A stretch of 64,000 nt of DNA from Phycisphaerales bacterium (GTDB lineage: Bacteria; Planctomycetota; Phycisphaerae; UBA1845; UTPLA1): NCBI GenBank assembly GCA_022360095.1, contig JAKSDK010000312.1, positions 150,009 through 214,008 of the forward strand, read 5' to 3'. The position numbers and the translations under genes were made by a program. The stretch's first letter is position 1, and each line of letters starts with the position of its first letter. This document shows positions 15,816-22,806 of the stretch, piece by piece. Below the pieces are notes generated by a model. It was not told where the DNA came from. It saw nothing but the letters and a program-made list of their open reading frames with translations, and ran no database searches.

Positions 15816-17126
15816 ATGAAGCCTCGAGGACACCATTCCCGGTCACCGGTTCGTCATACTCGGATGTTGCTCGGCGTTGGCTTTGCGTACATGGGGCTCA
15901 TCGCATTCGGGCATTCTTTGTTGATGTTCATCGTGCCTCGGTTGTTTCCATTGGTGCCGGAGCATTACGTGCTGCTTCATCGGACCATGCTTGGACACGG
16001 CGTCGCCGCGATCATTCTCGCTGCGGCCTACTTGTGGTGCGGGCGTAAACAAACCGTGTGGCCTTGGGTGCCGAAAGCGCTCTTGACGGTCTTGTCGTTG
16101 GCGTGGCTCGGTTCCGTGGACCAAATCATCTATTGGGTGGATCTTCCTCCTCCTCCCAGGCAGGGGATCATCGCGCCTCATCCTCAAAGAGGGTGGACTC
16201 ATATTCCCGGCAAGAAAGGCGAATACATCGTCCCGGTCCGCATTGATCAGCATGGTCTGCGGGTAGCCGAGGAAGGGCCGGTTCGCACGATTCGGGGGAA
16301 GACGCGATTTTTGTTTCTCGGCGATTCGCTGACATTCGGCTTCGGTGTGCCCGCACGGGATGCATTTTGTGAACAAGTGGTTCCGATTCTAAACCGGCGG
16401 CATCCGGGCCTGAATGCAGTGACCTTAAACGCCGGTATCTCAGGCTACGACCTTGGGCAGGAGGCTCATTTTCTCAAGCACGACGCGATCTCGCTCGACC
16501 CGGCCATCGTCATTACGCAGGTTTGTCTGAACGACATCACGCGACAGTTTGATCGCGAGGCCGTGCGCCACGCCAGCCGTCACGCCGAATTTGACTTGAC
16601 CTTTCGCCCTCGCTACTGGAGCGGACTTCATCGAATGGCCGGGAAATTGACGGACCGTATTCGTTTTGGTGCTGACCGGCAGGCGGCCGCGGAGGCGATC
16701 CAGCATTTTCGATTTAAAGAGTTGCTCACCACGCCCCGGTCGGAGCGGGTCGAGCTTGCCTGGCAAAGAGCCTTGAGCCATCTCGGTTCGATTGTGGAGA
16801 CCTGTCGCGAGGCAGACGTGCCTGTCGTCTTGCTCTGCTTTCCGATTCACACGCAGTTGGAGAATGAAGGTGAAGGCGTTTCATCGGGGCCGCAGCAAAT
16901 TCTAGCGGAATACGCGAAAGCGGAGGAGGTTCCATACCTGGATTTGCTGCCCGTGCTGGCTGCCCGGAGACGACTCGATTCGAAGGCAACGAAAGGGCTT
17001 TTCCTGGATGAGACACATCTGACGGCCACGGGTCATCGAATCGTCGCGGAGGCAATTGCAGATTTTCTGGAGACATGCGGAATGGCGACGGTTCTATTGC
17101 AGGGCGTGGCGCCCAGCGCGGAATAG
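15816..17126 (+). CDS. SGNH/GDSL-type hydrolase with N-terminal membrane helices
   Basis: The first 115 residues hold three or four hydrophobic helices. The rest is an SGNH esterase fold with block I GDSLTFGFG (nucleophile Ser), an oxyanion Gly/Asn region (NAGISGYDLGQE), block III-like CLNDITRQF and block V DETHLTATGH (catalytic Asp and His). Such proteins deacylate or acylate cell-envelope glycans or lipids, here on the outer face. The substrate is unknown. The start could be ATG 15816 or 15864; neither has a clear ribosome site. It converges with the phosphofructokinase gene, leaving 19 bases between stops. Confidence 0.85.
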   Translation: MKPRGHHSRSPVRHTRMLLGVGFAYMGLIAFGHSLLMFIVPRLFPLVPEHYVLLHRTMLGHGVAAIILAAAYLWCGRKQTVWPWVPKALLTVLSLAWLGSVDQIIYWVDLPPPPRQGIIAPHPQRGWTHIPGKKGEYIVPVRIDQHGLRVAEEGPVRTIRGKTRFLFLGDSLTFGFGVPARDAFCEQVVPILNRRHPGLNAVTLNAGISGYDLGQEAHFLKHDAISLDPAIVITQVCLNDITRQFDREAVRHASRHAEFDLTFRPRYWSGLHRMAGKLTDRIRFGADRQAAAEAIQHFRFKELLTTPRSERVELAWQRALSHLGSIVETCREADVPVVLLCFPIHTQLENEGEGVSSGPQQILAEYAKAEEVPYLDLLPVLAARRRLDSKATKGLFLDETHLTATGHRIVAEAIADFLETCGMATVLLQGVAPSAE

Positions 17127-17145
17127 AAACATCGTCGTGCGGGCC

Positions 17146-18483
17146 TTATCCATTCGCCTCCTTTGTGGGCGCAAGCTGGTCTGCGGCCCAACCATACCGG
17201 CTGACGATCTCCTCTTCGGAAAGTTTGGAGGCTGCGGCGAGCTTGGCCAGCATGACCGGGTCGGCGAGGTCCGACCGCTCCAGGCAGATCATGTACGATC
17301 GCGCACCGCGGTAGCCGTCCGAATTGACGTCCACGACGCGGATGCGCGTCCGGTTCGTTTTCTCATCGATCATCTCGCAGAAGCTCATGGGCCGGACGTT
17401 CCCGCTTTCGATGGAGACCATCACTCCGCCGTCGAGATTGACGGTCTTATCCAGTAGCAGGCGAATGGCGCCGTTGCCGAGGTCACGGCAATAGGCCATG
17501 TCGAACGGCACGGGCGGGGCGCATCGCAGCATGTAGCCGATCGTTTGCGGCACGACCGTGATTTTTTCGTCTCGTTCCCCGAACCGTCGCTTCAGTTCGT
17601 CCGTCAGCAGACGCGCCAGCGGGACCTCCGCGAGGCGGAGATGGCCGGCAGCGTCGAGCGGGACCTTCTTGCCCAGCAAATGTTCAAGCTCTTCACGGTT
17701 GCCCAGACGATACGCCAGTCCTTCGGCAATGACGGCCACGCCGTAGGGACGGTTCATCGCCCGGCGTTTGATGATTGCACCTTCCAGAACGTCGGCAAGA
17801 TTCTGGAAGCTGATGTTTTCGGGGAACGCCTCCGGAATCAGCGTCAGCGTTGCGCCGGTTGATTTGCCCATGCCCAGCGCCAGGAAGCCGGCGTGCCGGC
17901 CCATCGAAACGACGATATACCACCTGCTGGTGGTTCGGGCGTCTTCGATCAGATTGGCGATGAGCTCGGAGCCGAGATGCCGGGCCGTCGTGAAGCCGAA
18001 CGTCGGCATATCGCCGGGCAGCGGTAGGTCATTGTCGATCGTCTTGGGAACATGGACCACGCGGATGCGACCATTAGAACGTTCCGCCACGAAGCGCGCA
18101 CTGAGTGCGGTGTCGTCGCCGCCGATCGTCACGACGTGTGTGACGCCGATTTCGGCGAAGTTTCGCAAGACGCACGAGACTTTCTCTTCATCGGGCTGCA
18201 CGACGGTCGACGTTTGGATCCTGGACTCATCGAGAAGCGTCGTGCGATCGATGCGGAGTCTGGAGCCGCCGACGAAGTGGATACGGGCGACATCGTTGAT
18301 CGTCAGATCGATTGTGTGTCGTTCAGAGACAAACTTGTCGGAGGCGAGCCATTTGAAACCATCATAGATTCCGACGACCGACAGGCCCTCGTTGACGGCT
18401 TCAATCGTCGCAGCGCCGATGACGGCGTTGATCCCGGGCGCCGGTCCGCCGCCCACGATGATGGCGAGTTTGGGATTTTTCAT
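17146..18483 (-). CDS. Phosphofructokinase, pyrophosphate-dependent type predicted
   Basis: Interconverts fructose 6-phosphate and fructose 1,6-bisphosphate in glycolysis. The 445-residue cytoplasmic protein has the PFK fold with IVGGGPAPGINAVI, phosphate-site loop TIGGDDTALSA, catalytic PKTIDNDLP and substrate motif VSMGRHAGFLAL. In ATP enzymes the loops read GGDGS and PGTIDND. The Asp after GGD and the Lys before TIDND are the known markers of pyrophosphate use, so a reversible PPi-PFK is inferred. It is longer than the 320-residue bacterial ATP-PFK. The start ATG 18483 has no strong ribosome site. It is the last of several minus-strand carbohydrate genes. Confidence 0.9.
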   Translation of the reverse strand: MKNPKLAIIVGGGPAPGINAVIGAATIEAVNEGLSVVGIYDGFKWLASDKFVSERHTIDLTINDVARIHFVGGSRLRIDRTTLLDESRIQTSTVVQPDEEKVSCVLRNFAEIGVTHVVTIGGDDTALSARFVAERSNGRIRVVHVPKTIDNDLPLPGDMPTFGFTTARHLGSELIANLIEDARTTSRWYIVVSMGRHAGFLALGMGKSTGATLTLIPEAFPENISFQNLADVLEGAIIKRRAMNRPYGVAVIAEGLAYRLGNREELEHLLGKKVPLDAAGHLRLAEVPLARLLTDELKRRFGERDEKITVVPQTIGYMLRCAPPVPFDMAYCRDLGNGAIRLLLDKTVNLDGGVMVSIESGNVRPMSFCEMIDEKTNRTRIRVVDVNSDGYRGARSYMICLERSDLADPVMLAKLAAASKLSEEEIVSRYGWAADQLAPTKEANG

Positions 18484-18800
18484 GACGACAAATTCTAGGT
18501 TTATCGGCTAGGTTAGCACAACACCATCGACGAGTGAAAGACGGATTTCGCGCTGTGCGCTCACCGACATTTCGGCTGATGAAATCGGTCGTCGATTGTA
18601 CTCGGGGACATGATTCGGTACACTAACGGTTGCCGGGACAAGAGAGGAATCGTATGGCCGAAAATCGGGCGCTTTGCATTCCTCAGATTGCGTAATTCAG
18701 CAAGAAAAGCGGTAAAACCGAGCCGAATGCCCTGGTCCAAGGGCTTGGCACTGGGTTCACGACGATCTCGATGCGGGGGGCCGCATGAAGAGGAGGAAAG
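18484..18800 (+). other. Structured leader region upstream of the truncated FG-GAP gene
   Basis: No gene is seen in these 317 bases between two divergent genes. Downstream of a candidate promoter there are short hairpins: CGGTAAAACCG near 18710, and a GCC...TGCCCT/AAGGGC...GGC stem near 18722-18750. I do not recognise a riboswitch class. Confidence 0.3.
18596..18624 (+). promoter_or_regulatory. Candidate sigma70 promoter of the FG-GAP gene
   Basis: TTGTAC (18596-18601) and TACACT (18619-18624) are 17 bases apart, about 175 bases upstream of the ATG at 18801. Confidence 0.4.
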
Positions 18801-19136
18801 ATGAAACGATGGTCTCCGATTCATTGGGTGATCCTGCTGAACTGTAGCCTGCTGTTCGTTGTTCATGATGCACGAGGCCATGCCCAGTGCCAGGTGAATG
18901 AGCTGCTCAAGTTGACGGCTTCGGATGCCGAGACGGAGGACCAATTTGGTCACTCGATAGGCGTTGACACCGACGTTGTTGTCGTTGGGGCGCCTTGTGA
19001 AGACGACACGGGCAACGACTCGGGTGCGGCCTATGTTTTCGAGAGAGACGAGGGTGGTCTCAACAACTGGGGTCAAGTCGCCAAACTCGTCGCTTCGGAC
19101 GCCGCTTCAAAAGCGGCCCCCTTACGCGCCGCGTGA
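18801..19136 (+). pseudogene. Truncated FG-GAP repeat exported protein
   Basis: A strong ribosome site (GAGGAGGAAAG) and a good signal peptide (residues 1-28, ending near GHAQC) start a protein that reads as the first FG-GAP blade: KLTASDAETEDQFGHSIGV, then VVVVGAPCEDDTG and GAAYVFERD. The next blade begins (QVAKLVASDAAS), where full proteins continue with a second QFG/LFG repeat, but the frame stops after eight unrelated residues. Family members usually carry several blades, so this is a 5' remnant. Its 3' end overlaps the convergent GH57 gene by 15 bases, which suggests a deletion or rearrangement joined them. Confidence 0.75.
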
Positions 19137-20318
19137 AGCGGCAGCGGTTCCTTTGGCGCGCACGGCTACGTTGTCGAGGACGTTCATAAAGTTGATGTAG
19201 CTGTCGTACGGTGACTCATAGGGATTGAAATACTTGTGGACGTCGCCGTCCGCGAAATACTTCGTGCACATGTAATAAAAATGGTCTGAGGTTTGTAATC
19301 GCCTCCAGTCGCTCAGCAGGGCCTCGTCCCCTTTCGCCTTGACGGCCGACTCAAGATTGTAGACTTCCTGCAAGGCGTTCGATTGCATCTCATTGCCGAG
19401 CCACGCGGAAAGATCGCGCTCGGTGTCGGCCCAACTGATGAGGTGCTCGGTGTCGAATTCGCCGACGGGTTCGTAACTTGCCGCGACGTTCGAGGGCATC
19501 TTGAAGTCGTTGTCCGCGTGCTTCAGGATCTCGCCCGGCAGGTGATCGAGAAAATCGAAGATGCCGGTGTCCTCCCACTGGTGCTCGCCCAGTGTTTCAT
19601 AGTCCATGAACAGATTCACGGTGTAGCCGTTGCCGTTGACCTGATTGACCCAGCCGGCAAACTTGTCGGCTTTCAGCGGCCATTCGGGCCAACTCCGATT
19701 GCTGAACCGAAAGGCGATGTCGTCGGAGAGTCGGAAGTTCTTTAGGAGAACCTTGATCGGCAGTTTTGGCGGACAATAGACGAAATTGGGCGAGCGATAC
19801 CCCAGGATATGGTCGGCTCCCTCGGCCAGCACGGCACGATATCCCATCTCATGTGCAGCTTGGGCCACGTCGTTGTTGTAGATCAACTCCGTGTTGCGAA
19901 AAGTCGTGCTTTGTTTGCCGAAGAGCCGCCCGATTTTTTCCTGCTGCATTTCAACCTGGGCGACAAATTCTTCGCGCGAGTAGAGAAACGACAAGCTGTG
20001 GTAATAGGTCTCGGCCAGAAACTCGGCGCAGCCGGTCTCCGCCAACCGTTGGAAACTCTCGATAACTTCCGGCGAGAAGGCTTCAAGCTGGTCCAGGACC
20101 ACGCCGGTCAGTGAATAGGCGACGCAGAATCGGCCCTCGTGCCGCTTGATGAGCTCAAGGATGCGCTGATTGGCGGGTAGGTAACATTTGCCGGCGACCT
20201 TGCGACAGATTTCCGCATTCTTTTCGTCGTCGAAATAGGCGTCGGTCGTATCGAAGACCGAGTAACGCCGCAACCGGTAGGGCTGATGGACCTGGAAATA
20301 GAAACACACGGAGGCCAT
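19122..20318 (-). CDS. Glycoside hydrolase family 57, alpha-amylase-like
   Basis: Acts on alpha-1,4-glucans such as glycogen. The 398-residue protein has the GH57 conserved regions: FQVHQPYRLRRY at the N-terminus (region 1), the nucleophile Glu144 in TTFRNTELIYNND, and the acid/base Asp239 in FMDYETLGEHQ. There is no signal peptide, so it should be cytoplasmic. ATG 20318 is preceded by AGGAT. It lies 58 bases downstream of the GT4 glycogen synthase on the same strand, a pairing common in bacterial glycogen loci. The last dozen residues (VRAKGTAAASRGA) look unlike the family and fall where the gene meets the truncated FG-GAP gene. Confidence 0.92.
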   Translation of the reverse strand: MASVCFYFQVHQPYRLRRYSVFDTTDAYFDDEKNAEICRKVAGKCYLPANQRILELIKRHEGRFCVAYSLTGVVLDQLEAFSPEVIESFQRLAETGCAEFLAETYYHSLSFLYSREEFVAQVEMQQEKIGRLFGKQSTTFRNTELIYNNDVAQAAHEMGYRAVLAEGADHILGYRSPNFVYCPPKLPIKVLLKNFRLSDDIAFRFSNRSWPEWPLKADKFAGWVNQVNGNGYTVNLFMDYETLGEHQWEDTGIFDFLDHLPGEILKHADNDFKMPSNVAASYEPVGEFDTEHLISWADTERDLSAWLGNEMQSNALQEVYNLESAVKAKGDEALLSDWRRLQTSDHFYYMCTKYFADGDVHKYFNPYESPYDSYINFMNVLDNVAVRAKGTAAASRGA

Positions 20319-20376
20319 GATTTATCCTGAAGCGTCCCCGGATTGGCAGGGCCGAGTATCGTAAACATTCCTTTGT

Positions 20377-21651
20377 CTAGTTCAAAGCGGCGATGGCCTT
20401 TTGATAGACCTCCACGCAATTCCGCGCTGCCCCCTGCCAGGTGAGACGACGGACCTCAAACTGGCCGTGTTCACGAAGGGTCGCCCGCAGTGGCGGATGC
20501 CTGAGCACGGCGATAATCTTGTTGGCCATCTCGTCGATGTCCCAGAAATCCACCTTGAGAACGTGCGTCAGGATCTCCGACACGCCGGACTGCTTCGAGA
20601 TGAGCACCGGCACGTCGTGTGACAGGGCTTCCAACGGAGCGATGCCGAAGGGCTCACTCACGCTGGGCATGACATAGAGGTCCGCCATCTTGTAAACGCG
20701 CGCCACGTCGTCGCCGCGCAGAAAGCCGGTGAAGAGGACTTTGCGACCGATTCCCATCTGCGCCGCCATTTCGATGGAGCGGCGGATGAGATCGCCGCTG
20801 CCGGCCATGATGAAGCGGACGTTCTTCTCATATTCGAGCACTTTTCTGGCCGCGGCCAGGAAGTATTCCGGCCCCTTCTGCATCGTGATCCGACCCAGAA
20901 AAAGGACAATCTTCTCATCTCGTTCGATCGGTGGGGGCAACGCGTCGTGTTCGCCGTTTCGATCGATGGCGTTGTAAACGACTTCCACTTTGGCCGCGGA
21001 AGCGGCGTAGCGCTTAAGGACGATGTTGCGCGTGAAGTAACTGACCGCAATCACCTTTTCCGCATTTTGAATTCCCATTCGTTCGATGTCGTAGATCCGT
21101 TGATTGACCAGTTCTCCGCTACGGTCGAACTCAGTGGAGTGGACGTGGACGACGAGCGGTTTTCCGCTGATGGCCGATACGGCGATTCCAGCCGGGTACG
21201 TCATCCAATCATGAGCGTGGACGACGTCGAACTTTTCGTCGATCGCCATCTGCGCGGCAATCTTGGCATAACGACGAACCTCCGTAAACAAATCCCCTCC
21301 GTAGTGACCGGTCATCCCGCCGGCCGATTGGGGGTCATTCGGCACCGCCGTTTCGGCAGCCGGGGCCTGCTGCACAAAGTCCCCCGGGCTGATGTACGGC
21401 TGCAAGTTGGAGGGAATGCCATGGAATTCGACATGCTGCAAACCGTGAATCTGATAGGCCGGAGAGGTCCTGCAATCGTTCGGCGATTTCAATTGGACAT
21501 GCGTGGCCGACCGGTTGTCCACGGGTTGGGGTAGAACGAAAACGACTTCGTGGCCCAACTGGTCCAGCGCGCGCGTCAGTCCATAACAGGCGGTGCCCAG
21601 GCCGCCGCTGATGAACGGTGGAAACTCCCATCCTAACATGAAGACCTTCAT
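20377..21651 (-). CDS. GT4-family glycogen/starch synthase-type glycosyltransferase
   Basis: A 424-residue GT-B enzyme. The N-terminal domain starts with MLGWEFPPFISGGLGTACYGL, the glucosyl-donor loop of glycogen synthase-like GT4 enzymes, and contains VHAHDWMTYPAG. The C-terminal domain has LGRITMQKGPEYFLAAA and the catalytic E-x7-E region SEPFGIAPLEAL. Substrate is probably ADP- or UDP-glucose, product an alpha-1,4-glucan. It is followed by GH57. Between its ATG and the upstream NUDT22-like gene lies only the octamer array, starting 15 bases before the start codon. No Shine-Dalgarno is visible, so the array replaces the usual control region. Confidence 0.9.
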   Translation of the reverse strand: MKVFMLGWEFPPFISGGLGTACYGLTRALDQLGHEVVFVLPQPVDNRSATHVQLKSPNDCRTSPAYQIHGLQHVEFHGIPSNLQPYISPGDFVQQAPAAETAVPNDPQSAGGMTGHYGGDLFTEVRRYAKIAAQMAIDEKFDVVHAHDWMTYPAGIAVSAISGKPLVVHVHSTEFDRSGELVNQRIYDIERMGIQNAEKVIAVSYFTRNIVLKRYAASAAKVEVVYNAIDRNGEHDALPPPIERDEKIVLFLGRITMQKGPEYFLAAARKVLEYEKNVRFIMAGSGDLIRRSIEMAAQMGIGRKVLFTGFLRGDDVARVYKMADLYVMPSVSEPFGIAPLEALSHDVPVLISKQSGVSEILTHVLKVDFWDIDEMANKIIAVLRHPPLRATLREHGQFEVRRLTWQGAARNCVEVYQKAIAALN

Positions 21652-21665
21652 GGGTATGAGTGAAA

Positions 21666-21759
21666 CGTCAAAACGTCAAAAAGTCAAAAAATAAAACGTC
21701 AAAACGTCAAAAAATAAAACGTCAAAACGTCAAAAAATCAAAACGTCAAAACGGCAAGA
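21666..21759 (+). repeat. Octamer array upstream of the GT4 synthase
   Basis: Ten octamers, mostly CGTCAAAA (with AGTCAAAA, AATCAAAA and CGGCAAGA), are interrupted by two AATAAAA heptamers. The unit matches the uvrA array. Read on the minus strand, in the direction of the synthase gene, each unit is TTTTGACG, containing the -35-like core TTGAC. Confidence 0.92.
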
Positions 21760-21799
21760 AGAAACGAAACGTGGCAATCGTCGCCTGGACTCGGTGGTT

Positions 21800-22666
21800 T
21801 CACCGAGGGCGTCGCATTTCGTCCGCGGCTTTTTCGTACCAGTCTTGACCCCATCGGAGCCGGCCGTGCAGGAACAGGGCTCCGATGGCGACCGGCGCGA
21901 TCGGACCACAGTTTTTAATGAAAGGAACGATGGCGTCGGGTTCGTCCGGCAGGCTGACGATCTCATCGTGCTCGTCTTTAGATTCGGCGGAGTTCCATCG
22001 AGCCAACAGCTCCTCTGCGGTCAGATCGAGTCTGGCTTCAAAAAGCATTTCCGGCTGGTGGATTTCGTTGTCGCGGATGAGCCCGACACAAATCAGATCT
22101 CGGAGCTCTTCTCGTGGCAGACAAAGCTCCTCCACCAGCTCCCGGCACAGGCTGCCGAAAGGGTTGATGGAGCCGTCCGGTGTCCGGTCGCGCTCTTCCA
22201 AAGCGCCCCCGAAGGTATGGACGTGGAGGGAATGGTAGGACACCCTCGCCGACCGGCGGCCGTAACAAATCTGGTCATCGGACGTCGTCAGCGTGGCGGT
22301 CGTCCCGATGGGATTGGCGAATCGCTCCCAGCCGAACTCGCCAAGCCTGTGGCGGTTGAAGAGGTTGGTTCCGACAAAGTCGCGGTAGCAGGTCGGGCCG
22401 ACGGTCAGATGAAGCTCGGCGGGACGATTGTTGCTCGGCTCCGTCACGTCATGGCGCACGTACCGCATCAGCGGGCCGTTAAACAGCAAACGGTCCGTTC
22501 CCTTGGCCAGCGCCGTCTGGCGCTCCCACTCCGCCTCGATCAGGGCGTCGAGCTCCGGTGTCGTCGGCCGCGGCGACGGATCGAGCGTCACACGCACTTG
22601 GGAAGGGGGATATCGGCCGATGACATCGACCACGAAGGGCAGGCTTGGGGCATTGTGCGGTTTCAT
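21800..22666 (-). CDS. NUDIX-type hydrolase resembling NUDT22 (UDP-sugar diphosphatase)
   Basis: I choose ATG 22666 (AAGGA upstream) over the ORF start at 22702, giving 288 residues. The C-terminal half carries a Nudix box-like segment: GGALEE at about residue 153, then CRELVEELCLPREEL, where the usual Gly after REUxEE is replaced. The region before it, with the key words TVGPTCYRDFVGTN, ANPIGTTATLTTSDD and YGRRSARV, resembles human NUDT22 as I remember it; that enzyme hydrolyses UDP-glucose to UMP and glucose 1-phosphate. The position directly upstream of the glucan synthase fits a role in UDP-sugar turnover. Nudix membership is likely; the NUDT22 link is inference. Confidence 0.65.
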   Translation of the reverse strand: MKPHNAPSLPFVVDVIGRYPPSQVRVTLDPSPRPTTPELDALIEAEWERQTALAKGTDRLLFNGPLMRYVRHDVTEPSNNRPAELHLTVGPTCYRDFVGTNLFNRHRLGEFGWERFANPIGTTATLTTSDDQICYGRRSARVSYHSLHVHTFGGALEERDRTPDGSINPFGSLCRELVEELCLPREELRDLICVGLIRDNEIHQPEMLFEARLDLTAEELLARWNSAESKDEHDEIVSLPDEPDAIVPFIKNCGPIAPVAIGALFLHGRLRWGQDWYEKAADEMRRPR

Positions 22667-22806
22667 GCCGTCCTTCGTAGCTGTTCGAATGGGAGCCGTC
22701 AATTGGCGGGAAGGCTGCTCGACAGTGTATTACAAAATGTGAGGCGGATTTGACGTTCGACGAAAAGATCTACGGAGACGACGTTCAGTCGTGTGTGGAT
22801 CGCGTC

